A DNA stretch of 8,383 nucleotides from Desulfobulbaceae bacterium (GCA_003517965.1 DOZO01000045.1:156965-165347); one strand, 5' to 3'. Positions 1 to 6,041 are shown, numbered from the stretch's first letter. Notes: generated by a model not told the origin, from the letters alone. A program made the numbers and translations.

Positions 1-434
1 GTGACAAAGGCTTCCTCCGCCACCGGAATATCAGAAGTTCCAGCCGTGAGTACCACCACCAATCCTGCCCCGCTATTGACAGCAGACTGTTTTTCTTCCA
101 TCTGCGCAGTCACCATCCGGGCCGCCTCATGGTAAACAAGCCCTGGAATTTCCAGACAAACAGCCAAACCTTTATCCTGACTCACCCTGGTCGCCATTAC
201 CATTGGAGAAAAATGGAGCAACTTTTTAAAAATATCAACAATCTGGCCAGTCGTTTTATTTTCTCCGTAAACCACTTCTGGCAACCCGGTTCGTAAACGC
301 CGGTGATGATCCAGGTAAGCACAAGAAAGCATCTCGACAGGGAAATTTTTCAGTTCCGTCATGGCATCCGCAACAGTACACACACCATTACTCACTTGTA
401 CAAGGAGTTCCCGCAGCTTTTTTTCGTCCATCAT
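1..434 (-). CDS. larB: LarB, nickel-pincer cofactor biosynthesis protein (N-terminal part, truncated by window edge)
   Basis: LarB carboxylates, and opens the way to hydrolysis of, nicotinic acid adenine dinucleotide, the first step in making the nickel-pincer nucleotide cofactor of lactate racemase-type enzymes; it is cytosolic. About 144 codons are visible. The N-terminal helical part carries the family signature around residues 40-57 (DHHRRLRTGLPEVVYGENKT), followed by a TRVS segment and HEAAR. The start of the PurE-like domain is seen as LVVVLTAGTSDIPVAEEA just before the edge. The catalytic Cys region of the PurE-like half lies outside the window. Two adjacent ATG codons (434 and 431) could start it; a purine-rich GGGCAGG ends one base before the first, so the second is better spaced. 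The gene is divergent from the metalloregulator at 665. Recognition is by motif memory, and I am confident of the family. Confidence 0.88.
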   Translation of the reverse strand, partial: MMDEKKLRELLVQVSNGVCTVADAMTELKNFPVEMLSCAYLDHHRRLRTGLPEVVYGENKTTGQIVDIFKKLLHFSPMVMATRVSQDKGLAVCLEIPGLVYHEAARMVTAQMEEKQSAVNSGAGLVVVLTAGTSDIPVAEEAFV

Positions 435-531
435 ACCTGCCCGGATATAAAAATATTTATATGAGGATAACTACCGAATACCGATCACGATTTGTCTATC
501 CTGATAGCCATTACAGAACAACTCCTTAATC

Positions 532-561
532 TTGACACAACTAAAAATTGTTGACAATAAT
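532..561 (+). promoter_or_regulatory. Probable sigma70-type promoter of the metalloregulator gene
   Basis: A perfect -35 TTGACA (532-537) is followed after 18 bp by AATAAT (556-561), five of six matches to the -10 consensus. A second TTGACA (551-556) with AATAGT (572-577) at 15-bp spacing is a poorer alternative. The predicted start site near 568 falls inside the ACACT-GAAT-AGTGT palindrome, a place where a repressor would block initiation. Confidence 0.45.
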
Positions 562-565
562 TTTC

Positions 566-579
566 ACACTGAATAGTGT
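566..579. promoter_or_regulatory. Operator-like palindrome ACACT-GAAT-AGTGT
   Basis: A perfect 5-bp inverted repeat with a 4-bp centre lies at the predicted transcription start of the downstream metalloregulator gene. DtxR-family repressors commonly bind palindromes overlapping promoters and often repress their own gene. That this protein binds here is inference from position and symmetry only. Confidence 0.3.
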
Positions 580-664
580 TAGTTGCTCCTAAAATATTAA
601 CCCTGAGCCAAAATCTTGCACATCCTTTCATGCAAAGCTCAACAACAGGACCCAAAACACGCCT

Positions 665-1156
665 ATGCCACCGACCAAAAGACTCAGCGCCAGCCTGGAA
701 GACTACCTTGAAACCATCTTTCACATCATTGCCGAAAAACAGGTAGCCCGAGCCAAGGAGATTGCCAGCACTCTCAAAGTCAGCCGCTCCTCCGTTACTG
801 AAGCCTTTCGCTCCCTGGCTCAAAAGGGCCTGATCAACTATGCCCCATACGAAGTCATTACCTTAACTTCCACCGGGCAGGAAATGGCGATGGACGTCAT
901 CCGCCGCCATCAGGTACTCAAGGCTTTCTTTATCAAGGTTCTGGCGGTCGGGGAAAAGGTTGCGGAAGAAGGGGCCTGCAAGATTGAACATGCCGCGCCC
1001 AAAGAAATTATCGAACGGCTAACTCAATTTGTAAGTTTCATGGAACAATGCCCACGAGGCGGCAGCGATCTGATCTCAGGATTCAGCAAGTATTGCCAGG
1101 CCGAAAAAACCGATAAAAAATGCAAGGAATGTATTTCCCAGTGTCTTGAGAAATAG
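665..1156 (+). CDS. DtxR/MntR-family metal-dependent transcriptional regulator
   Basis: A cytosolic dimeric repressor that binds DNA when loaded with Fe(II) or Mn(II). The protein has 163 residues. The N-terminal winged helix spans about residues 7-70 (SLEDYLETI, then recognition-helix segment SRSSVTEAFRSL), followed by a dimerisation/metal domain. By alignment from memory, D13, E16 and H82 match the MntR ligands D8, E11 and H77. E108 and H109 match E102/H103, but C105 sits where DtxR has C102 and MntR has Glu. DtxR ancillary-site residues appear changed (K86 and E101), so one hybrid metal site is likely. The C-terminal SH3-like domain of full-length DtxR is absent. The last 35 residues instead contain five cysteines (C129, C144, C153, C156, C160), possibly binding a metal or Fe-S cluster. 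Only a distant AGGA (647-650) precedes the ATG, but the N-terminus fits the family. Metal specificity cannot be read from sequence. Confidence 0.9.
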   Translation: MPPTKRLSASLEDYLETIFHIIAEKQVARAKEIASTLKVSRSSVTEAFRSLAQKGLINYAPYEVITLTSTGQEMAMDVIRRHQVLKAFFIKVLAVGEKVAEEGACKIEHAAPKEIIERLTQFVSFMEQCPRGGSDLISGFSKYCQAEKTDKKCKECISQCLEK

Positions 1157-1204
1157 ACTGCCCGACGGGATTACAAAGAGACTATATTCCAGAGACACAG
1201 ACAC

Positions 1205-1399
1205 ATGAACGACACATATACTGAAGGCTGGTTTACACACCCCAATCATGGACTTATCAAGATTTTCCTGAAAAACGGAAGTTGGCTCTATCTTTGTTAT
1301 TCTCATAACGGTCAGAAAGCGCTTTCAAAGGAGCGCCCCTTAGACAGATGGATTTGGGCCTTGAGCGAGGCTGCAACCCATGATTTCGGCCCAGGCTGA
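1205..1399 (+). CDS. Possible small hypothetical protein (64 residues)
   Basis: I do not recognise this reading frame. It encodes a polar, aromatic-rich 64-residue protein (four Trp, three Tyr), with no signal peptide, no membrane segment and no Cys pair. It starts 48 bp after the metalloregulator gene on the same strand and ends 11 bp before the 3' end of the convergent aminotransferase gene, so it fills an otherwise empty gap. Against it, there is no good ribosome binding site (only purine-rich GAGACACAGAC just upstream) and no known family. The amino-acid make-up looks protein-like rather than random. It may be a real small gene co-transcribed with the regulator, or a chance frame. Confidence 0.4.
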   Translation: MNDTYTEGWFTHPNHGLIKIFLKNGSWLYLCYSHNGQKALSKERPLDRWIWALSEAATHDFGPG

Positions 1400-1410
1400 A
1401 ACCAGGCCAA

Positions 1411-2616
1411 CTACGAGAGTTTCCCCAAGGCCTGAGCCAACCGCTTCATGCCTTCTTCGATGGTCTCCATGGCCGTGGCAAAGGAGAAACGAATAAAGGC
1501 GTCCGCTCCGAAAGCCGCTCCCGGCACCGTAGCCAGCAAGGCCTCATCCAACAGATAATCAGCCAGATCAACCGAGTTCGTCATCACTTTCCCCTTGAAA
1601 CTTCTGCCATAATAGGCGGAAACATTGGGGAACACGTAGAAAGCTCCTTTGGGCCGCACGCAGGTAACACCAGGGATATTGCCAAGGGCAGCCATGATAA
1701 AGTCAAGCCGGGGGACAAAGGCGTTTCGCATCATGATAGGAAAATCCTGCGACCCGCTCACCGCAGCCAACGCCGCTTTCTGGGAGATGGAACACGGATT
1801 GGAGGTGCTTTGACTCTGAATCTTGTTCATGGCAGCGATAATCTGTTTTGGTCCAGCGGTGTATCCGATGCGCCAGCCAGTCATGGCAAAGGACTTGGAT
1901 ACGCCATTGAGTACCAGGGTCTGGGCCGCGAGTCGTTTATCCGTATCCAGAATATGTGGCAACTGGCCATCGCCATAAACAATGGTGTCGTAAATATCAT
2001 CGGAGATGATCAGCCAGTTGTTAGCCAGGGCCATCTTCGCCACCGCTTCAAGGGCCTTGGCGGAAAACACGGCGCCGGTTGGGTTAGATGGGCTGTTCAG
2101 GATAATGGCCTTGGTTTTCGGTGTGGCGTAACGGGCAAGCAACTCTTCGCTTAAATCAAAATCGTTGCTCTCGGAAAGCGGAACTTCCACCGGAGTAGCG
2201 CCGGCCAACAAAACGATGGGCGGATAGGACACCCAGTACGGGGTCGGGATCAATACCTCATCGCCAGGACCAAACAGGGCCTGGGCTATATTATAGAGCC
2301 CATGCTTGCCGCCGCAGCAGACCTGAATCTGATCAGGCTCATAGCTCCACCCCTTATCCTGAGCCAGCCTGCTGGCAATAGCTTCCCGTAATTCCGGGAT
2401 CCCCGGCACCGCGGTATAGCGGGTGAACCCTTCGTCTATGGCTTTTTTCCCAGCCTCACAAACATGAACCGGGGTATCAAAATCAGGCTCACCCACACTG
2501 AAATTGAGAATATCAGCACCCGCCGCCTTAAGAGCCTTGGCCTTGGCGTTCACAGCAAGAGTTGGAGAAGGCTTGATCTGCTTGACTCGTTGGGCAAGAC
2601 TAATTTCCGCTTCCAT
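1411..2616 (-). CDS. aspC: Class I pyridoxal-phosphate aminotransferase, aspartate aminotransferase type
   Basis: Transfers the amino group between aspartate and 2-oxoglutarate (oxaloacetate/glutamate) in the cytosol; relatives of this subgroup also act on prephenate. From the chosen start the protein has 401 residues, close to the family length. It aligns well from memory with the Thermus enzyme: KPSPTLAVNAKA near the N-terminus, GEPDFDTP, GGKHGLYN (K104), NSPSNPTG (N178), SDDIYD with D206 and Y209 contacting PLP, the Schiff-base lysine K241 in NGVSKSFAMTGWRIGY, and R376 in IRFSFA binding the substrate carboxylate. The frame is open to an ATG at 2658, but AAGGA (2623-2627) is spaced 6 nt from the ATG at 2616 and abuts the one at 2622, so 2616 is preferred. 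It lies 145 bp after truA on the same strand. The symbol reflects the activity class; substrate is not proven. Confidence 0.93.
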   Translation of the reverse strand: MEAEISLAQRVKQIKPSPTLAVNAKAKALKAAGADILNFSVGEPDFDTPVHVCEAGKKAIDEGFTRYTAVPGIPELREAIASRLAQDKGWSYEPDQIQVCCGGKHGLYNIAQALFGPGDEVLIPTPYWVSYPPIVLLAGATPVEVPLSESNDFDLSEELLARYATPKTKAIILNSPSNPTGAVFSAKALEAVAKMALANNWLIISDDIYDTIVYGDGQLPHILDTDKRLAAQTLVLNGVSKSFAMTGWRIGYTAGPKQIIAAMNKIQSQSTSNPCSISQKAALAAVSGSQDFPIMMRNAFVPRLDFIMAALGNIPGVTCVRPKGAFYVFPNVSAYYGRSFKGKVMTNSVDLADYLLDEALLATVPGAAFGADAFIRFSFATAMETIEEGMKRLAQALGKLS

Positions 2617-2665
2617 TTTCATTCCTTGTAATAGCGTTTGCAAAAAAAGCTCGGGCAATCATCGC

Positions 2666-2710
2666 CACGAAGCCAACTTAGCCGTTGCAAAAAAACCTGG
2701 ACGCTTCGTG
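2666..2710 (-). other. Leader inverted repeat upstream of the aminotransferase gene
   Basis: CACGAAGC (2666-2673) and GCTTCGTG (2703-2710) form a perfect 8-bp inverted repeat, with a smaller CAAC/GTTG pair nested inside (2674-2677 and 2684-2687). A run of seven T on the minus strand sits within the loop, and a similar T7-GCAA motif recurs near 2636-2648. It would fold in the 5' leader of the aminotransferase mRNA or a truA read-through mRNA. Function is unknown. Confidence 0.3.
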
Positions 2711-2715
2711 TGATC

Positions 2716-2780
2716 AAAACGGCATAAGGAGCCGTACAGTTAACAGTCAGAATAGTACTGGTTATTTCTTAACGGCTCCT
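2716..2780 (-). terminator. Weak terminator with competing upstream stem (attenuator-like), truA to aminotransferase
   Basis: On the minus-strand transcript, ACGGC (2735-2731) can pair with GCCGT (2723-2719) across a 7-nt loop, followed by a short U run, giving a weak intrinsic terminator. The same segment, extended to ACGGCTCCT (2735-2727), is a perfect 9-nt complement of AGGAGCCGT (2780-2772) in the last codons of truA. The two pairings exclude each other. A third hairpin (2741-2747 with 2757-2764, one bulge) lies between. The stems are seen in the sequence; the regulatory reading is inference. Confidence 0.35.
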
Positions 2781-3541
2781 AAGTACAAAACAGTTTTCAA
2801 GGTCAAACCCTTGGCAGGCGCAGTATTCCCAGCCAAACTCCGATCCCGAGATGTCAATATCTCCTGAAAATCAGAAGGTGTCACCCGCCCACGGCCAACG
2901 GCAAACAAAGTGCCAACAATATTACGCACCATATGGCGAAGAAAGCCATCCCCGGAGATAGTCAGTCGATACACCGCAGAGCCTTGTCCCACTTCGGCAA
3001 GATCGGCGGTAAAAATGGTGCGCACTGCGCCCCTGCCACGGGAGGAAGACAAATCGCGAGATCCAGCCGCCTCAAAGCTGCTGAAATCATGGGTCCCGAC
3101 TAACATCGGCAGACAAAGACGCACGGGATCACAGATAAAAGACCCCTTTATCTGAGTAGCATACAACCGCAAGCAGGGCGGCATTATTTCCGTGGTAATG
3201 AAGATGTACTCATACACCTTGCCCGTGGCGTTATAGCGCGCATGAAAATCGTTGGCAACATTTTCTGCGGCCAGCACCCGAATAGACTCCGGCAGCATAC
3301 TGTTCAGCCCATTCACCAGACCAGAAAGCGCAAAAACCGACTCAGTCTTAAAATTGGCCGTCATCCCCTCGGCATGTACCCCGGCATCGGTACGCCCTGC
3401 TCCGTGAAGCGTGACCGGAGTCTGGGTCAGGCGGACAATCGCCTCTTCCACAACCTGCTGGATGGAAATCTGGCCCAACTGCCTCTGCCAACCTGCATAG
3501 GCAGTGCCGTCATAGGACAGAACAAGTTTGATGTTTCGCAC
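2762..3541 (-). CDS. truA: tRNA pseudouridine synthase A (TruA)
   Basis: Converts uridines 38-40 of the tRNA anticodon stem-loop to pseudouridine. The 259-residue length is normal. Family landmarks are YDGTAYAGWQRQ (residues 10-21), the catalytic Asp D52 in GRTDAGVHA, FHARYNATGKVYEY in the middle, GTHDFSSF, and GDGFLRHMVRNIVGTL near the C-terminus. The start is GTG at 3541, 5 nt after the argC stop, with no Shine-Dalgarno sequence in that gap, so translational coupling to argC is likely. Its last codons take part in the competing stem described at 2716-2780. Confidence 0.96.
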   Translation of the reverse strand: MRNIKLVLSYDGTAYAGWQRQLGQISIQQVVEEAIVRLTQTPVTLHGAGRTDAGVHAEGMTANFKTESVFALSGLVNGLNSMLPESIRVLAAENVANDFHARYNATGKVYEYIFITTEIMPPCLRLYATQIKGSFICDPVRLCLPMLVGTHDFSSFEAAGSRDLSSSRGRGAVRTIFTADLAEVGQGSAVYRLTISGDGFLRHMVRNIVGTLFAVGRGRVTPSDFQEILTSRDRSLAGNTAPAKGLTLKTVLYLGAVKK

Positions 3542-3546
3542 TGCGT

Positions 3547-4578
3547 TTATGGAAAAAGGGGCACGATTCTAAGTCCGGCATTCTCCGGAAAACCGCACAT
3601 GAGATTCATGTTCTGCACCGCTTGCCCAGAGGCTCCTTTTACCACATTGTCAATAGCAGACAAAATGATAACCCGGCCGGTACGCGGATCAAACTTAACA
3701 CCAATATCACAATAATTACTTCCCCGAACATACTGGGTCGCTGGATAATGACCTGCCGGACAAACCCGGACAAATTCCTCCTCCCGGTAAAAATCCTGAT
3801 ATAGTGTGGTCAGGTCTGGAAGAACTTTGCTTACTTGCGCGTAAATCGTGCTGAGAATGCCTCGCGACATCGGTAGCAGATGCGGGGTAAAAGATACCGT
3901 CACCGGCATACCGCACAACCCGCTCAGTTCCTGCTCAATCTCCGGGGTGTGTCGATGCTCCCCCACCTTGTACGCCTTGAAGCCATCAGCTACCTCACAG
4001 TAAAGTGACCCAACCTGCGCCGCCCGCCCTGCGCCGGAAACTCCTGATTTTGCATCAATAATAATAGTCTGCTGATCAACAAGTCCAGCCTTGAGCAACG
4101 GAGCAAGCCCGAGAAGCACACTGGTTGGGTAACAGCCGGGATTGGCAACCAGCTGCGCCTTGCCAATCGCTGCTCGATGCAGCTCTGGCAGACCGTACAC
4201 CGCTGTGGTCAGCAGATCCTTGGCGGTATGCGTCTGATACCACTGCTCATAGACCTGAGGGTCATGAAGACGGAAATCAGCGGAAAGATCAACAACCTTC
4301 TTGCCTGCACCCACCAACCGCGGCACGATATCCATCGCGGTCTGATGCGGCACTGCAGTAAAGAAAAAATCGGCCCTGTCGACAAGTTCCGCAACAGATA
4401 AATCTTCACAAAGGATATCAGCCCGCCCCTGTAAGCTGGGGAATACCTGAGAAAGCGGTTTACCAGCATATTGCCGCGAGGTAGCCACCGTCAGCTCCAC
4501 TTCGGAATGATTGCACAATATCCGGGCAAGCTCCGCCCCAGTATATCCGGATGCACCGACAATACCGATTCGTATCAT
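3547..4578 (-). CDS. argC: N-acetyl-gamma-glutamyl-phosphate reductase (ArgC)
   Basis: Catalyses NADPH-dependent reduction of N-acetylglutamyl phosphate to the semialdehyde, the third step of arginine/ornithine synthesis, in the cytosol. The 343-residue length fits the type 1 family. The N-terminal nucleotide-binding motif is GIVGASGYTGAELARIL (residues 5-21); DLSADFRL (97-104) and YGLPELHR follow; the catalytic Cys is C149 in VANPGCYPTS; GEHRHTPEIEQEL is the C-terminal-half signature. A good GGAG lies 6 nt before the ATG. It is the first gene after the strong terminator at 4611-4651, whose T-run ends only 32 bp upstream of the start, and no clear promoter is visible in that gap. It is very likely co-transcribed with truA (5-nt gap). 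No other arg gene is in the window. Confidence 0.97.
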   Translation of the reverse strand: MIRIGIVGASGYTGAELARILCNHSEVELTVATSRQYAGKPLSQVFPSLQGRADILCEDLSVAELVDRADFFFTAVPHQTAMDIVPRLVGAGKKVVDLSADFRLHDPQVYEQWYQTHTAKDLLTTAVYGLPELHRAAIGKAQLVANPGCYPTSVLLGLAPLLKAGLVDQQTIIIDAKSGVSGAGRAAQVGSLYCEVADGFKAYKVGEHRHTPEIEQELSGLCGMPVTVSFTPHLLPMSRGILSTIYAQVSKVLPDLTTLYQDFYREEEFVRVCPAGHYPATQYVRGSNYCDIGVKFDPRTGRVIILSAIDNVVKGASGQAVQNMNLMCGFPENAGLRIVPLFP

Positions 4579-4610
4579 TTTTTCTCCACTCAGCTTGTAG
4601 CCACAGGCTC

Positions 4611-4651
4611 AAAAAAAATCAGGGGAAGAGCGATAAGCGCCTTCCCCTGAT
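4611..4651 (-). terminator. Strong intrinsic terminator of the rplM-rpsI operon
   Basis: ATCAGGGGAAG (4618-4628) and CTTCCCCTGAT (4641-4651) form a perfect 11-bp stem that can continue inward through GCG/CGC after one bulged A, closing a small loop. On the minus strand the stem is followed directly by eight T residues (4618-4611). It begins about 48 bp after the rpsI stop, as expected for the end of this operon. Confidence 0.9.
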
Positions 4652-4698
4652 GAGATACACAAAAGTGTTCATGATATTGACAAGACAAGTGCCAATAA

Positions 4699-5094
4699 TT
4701 AACGCTTAGAGAACTGGAACCTCGCTCTGGCCGCTTTCTGACCATATTTTTTCCGTTCTTTCGCCCGTTGATCACGAGTAAGAAACCCAGCTTTTTTCAA
4801 TGCGCCACGGTGCTCGGGATCAACAACCAGCAAAGCCCGGGAAATCCCATGCCGCAAAGCCTCGGTCTGAGCAATTTTGCCACCGCCGCGCAAGGTGGCA
4901 AGGATATCAAACTTTGCCACAGTATCAGTCAAGGCCAAAGGCTTTGAAACTTTCTGCAGGTAGTCAAAACCGCCGCCGAAGTATTCTGGCACACTCATCT
5001 TGTTGACCAGGATGTTGCCGGACCCAGGCTTCAACCACACCCTGGCAACAGCGGTCTTTCTTTTTCCAGTCGCGTAAAAACTATTTTCTGCCAT
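4699..5094 (-). CDS. rpsI: 30S ribosomal protein S9 (uS9)
   Basis: Small-subunit head protein whose C-terminal tail reaches the P-site tRNA. With the ATG at 5094 it has 131 residues, the normal size. It shows the family signature FYATGKRKTAVARVWLKPG at the N-terminus, PLALTDT, GGGKIAQTEALRHGISRAL in the middle, and the basic tail with RAKERKKYGQKAARARFQFSKR features ending in SKR. A TTG at 5100 is in frame, but GGAG (5102-5105) is 7 nt from the ATG and only 1 nt from the TTG, so the ATG is preferred. It follows rplM by 35 bp, the widespread rplM-rpsI operon, and is followed by a strong terminator. Confidence 0.97.
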   Translation of the reverse strand: MAENSFYATGKRKTAVARVWLKPGSGNILVNKMSVPEYFGGGFDYLQKVSKPLALTDTVAKFDILATLRGGGKIAQTEALRHGISRALLVVDPEHRGALKKAGFLTRDQRAKERKKYGQKAARARFQFSKR

Positions 5095-5129
5095 GTTCAA
5101 GCTCCGATATCCTGCCTCAAAAACAGGGT

Positions 5130-5558
5130 TTATAATTCCACAGACTCAGGCTGCTGGGCGGCATGGGGGTGATCCGCGCCTGCATACACCTTTAATTTCT
5201 TCAGTTGATTCCTTCCCAGAGTATTCTTGGGCAACATCCCACGCACAGCCTTACGCAACAAATCTTCCGGCTTTTGCGCCAGCAGTACCTTGGCAGTTTT
5301 TTCCTTCAAGCCACCCATAAAACCGGTATGATGACGATACACCTTGTCATCCCACTTCTTGCCAGTCAGGCGAACCTTGTCAGCATTCACCACCACAACA
5401 AAATCACCAACATCAAGAAAAGTGCAGTAGTTTGCCTTATGCTTACCGCGCAGCCGCGTAGCAATCTCGGAAGCCAACCGGCCAAGCACCTTATCCTGAG
5501 CATCAACAATCAACCACTTGCGCTCAATATCTTTGACCGGGGTCAAATATGTTTTCAT
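5130..5558 (-). CDS. rplM: 50S ribosomal protein L13 (uL13)
   Basis: Early-assembly protein of the large ribosomal subunit. The 142-residue product from the ATG at 5558 matches the usual length. Landmarks are KTYLTPVKDIERKWLIVDA at the N-terminus, LGRLASEIATRLRGKHK, the DVGDFVVVVNADKVRLTGKK segment, YRHHTGFMGGLK, VRGMLPKNTLGR, and KLKVYAGADHPHAAQQP at the end. The frame stays open to 5654, but GAGGG about 8 nt before 5558 and the conserved N-terminus fix the start there. It is the first gene of the rplM-rpsI operon. Confidence 0.97.
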   Translation of the reverse strand: MKTYLTPVKDIERKWLIVDAQDKVLGRLASEIATRLRGKHKANYCTFLDVGDFVVVVNADKVRLTGKKWDDKVYRHHTGFMGGLKEKTAKVLLAQKPEDLLRKAVRGMLPKNTLGRNQLKKLKVYAGADHPHAAQQPESVEL

Positions 5559-5596
5559 TTCAAAGCCCTCACAAAACTCAATAAAAAGAAAGTAAC

Positions 5597-5626
5597 TATA
5601 TAAGTTAAAATGGCCCGTTCTGCCAG
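5597..5626 (-). promoter_or_regulatory. Candidate promoter of rplM-rpsI
   Basis: On the minus strand, CTGGCA (5626-5621) and TATATA (5602-5597) are separated by 18 bp; an overlapping TATAGT (5600-5595) is an alternative -10. The -35 is only a moderate match and lies inside the hairpin at 5613-5644. Its place, about 40 bp upstream of the rplM start, is sensible. Confidence 0.35.
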
Positions 5627-5644
5627 AAAAAAATGCAGACGGGC
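5613..5644 (-). terminator. Hairpin between tRNA-Gly and rplM (possible tRNA terminator or L13 leader element)
   Basis: GCCCGT-T-CTGC (5613-5623) pairs with GCAG-ACGGGC (5635-5644): ten base pairs with one bulged base and an A/T-rich loop. On the minus strand it lies about 36 nt beyond the tRNA 3' end and is followed by CCATTTTAA, a weak U tract. It could end the tRNA transcript or, since L13 is known to control its own operon in some bacteria, serve as a leader element. The structure is seen; the role is inference. Confidence 0.4.
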
Positions 5645-5679
5645 TGTCGATCAATGCAAATAGAATTAGTTGCTAACTG

Positions 5680-5754
<75 letters not shown>

Positions 5755-5782
5755 TCATTTTCAGCATTTGAAAACCGCCAGA

Positions 5783-5811
5783 TGTATAACAATGCGGAAA
5801 CTGGTTGTCAA
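5783..5811 (-). promoter_or_regulatory. Sigma70-type promoter of tRNA-Gly
   Basis: On the minus strand a perfect TTGACA (5811-5806) and TATACA (5788-5783) are spaced exactly 17 bp, the best promoter match in the window. The predicted start near 5775 leaves a leader of about 20 nt before the mature tRNA. Confidence 0.8.
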
Positions 5812-5853
5812 CAAAAAACCGGCACACTCGGGATAATTTTGTCCCATAGATCG

Positions 5854-5916
5854 CCATGCCTTCTTGGCAAAAAGAAGATTTTCAACAATTTACCATGAGA
5901 ATCTCCGAAGGCATGG
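5854..5916. repeat. Nested 63-bp inverted repeat in the tRNA-Gly / hisB intergenic region
   Basis: CCATGCCTTC (5854-5863) and GAAGGCATGG (5907-5916) are perfect 10-bp complements. Inside, AGATTTTC and GAGAATCT pair over 8 positions with one G-T wobble, so the element can form a long two-tier hairpin. A smaller GGGA/TCCC hairpin is at 5830-5845. The region between the tRNA promoter and hisB holds no convincing gene. The long hairpin could be a terminator, an RNA element or a protein site. No T-run follows either arm closely, which argues against an intrinsic terminator. Confidence 0.45.
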
Positions 5917-5925
5917 GGATTCCTA

Positions 5926-5955
5926 TTGCTTCATTATGTCACATCTTGGTATAAA
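5926..5955 (+). promoter_or_regulatory. Candidate promoter of the hisB cluster
   Basis: TTGCTT (5926-5931) and TATAAA (5950-5955) are 18 bp apart, 87 bp upstream of the hisB ATG. The -10 is good and the -35 is moderate. It begins 10 bp after the inverted repeat ending at 5916. Confidence 0.35.
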
Positions 5956-6041
5956 CAGTTAATTTTGTTTTTTACCTATGTATTTTTCACAGAACGATAC
6001 TGGCTTCAGTGCAAGCGGCCAGACAATTGCAGGAGTAGCCC

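Larger units (their letters stand above)
435..664. promoter_or_regulatory. Divergent larB / metalloregulator intergenic region
   Basis: This 230-bp AT-rich stretch has no convincing gene. It carries several short inverted repeats: CTATC-CT-GATAG (496-507), ATTGT-TG-ACAAT (547-558), ACACT-GAAT-AGTGT (566-579), and a spaced CAACTAA (538-544) / TTAGTTG (579-585) pair. Two TTGACA hexamers (532-537 and 551-556) point toward the plus-strand gene. For larB I see only an AT-rich tract near 442-462 (TATAAA on the minus strand) without a convincing -35. The repeats are compatible with a metalloregulator binding here, but the match to a known MntR or DtxR box was not established. Confidence 0.5.

Noticed and set aside
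485..823. Minus-strand 112-codon open frame across the regulator promoter
   Set aside because: It runs antisense through the start of the well-supported DtxR-family gene and its promoter, with no protein family resemblance.
1076..1306. Minus-strand open frame at the regulator 3' end
   Set aside because: Antisense to the end of the regulator gene and to the small plus-strand ORF; low-complexity hydrophobic content and no start signal.
1357..1432. GGCCTTG/CAAGGCC inverted repeat as a bidirectional terminator
   Set aside because: The arms are only 7 bp, more than 60 bp apart, lie in or beside coding sequence, and have no T-run.
2635..2695. Repeated T7-GCAA motif in the aminotransferase leader as a repeat array
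   Set aside because: Only two imperfect copies are present, with irregular context; it does not amount to a CRISPR or tandem-repeat array.
3242..3715. Plus-strand 157-codon open frame opposite truA/argC
   Set aside because: Shadow of two firmly identified minus-strand genes; the sequence has no recognisable domain.
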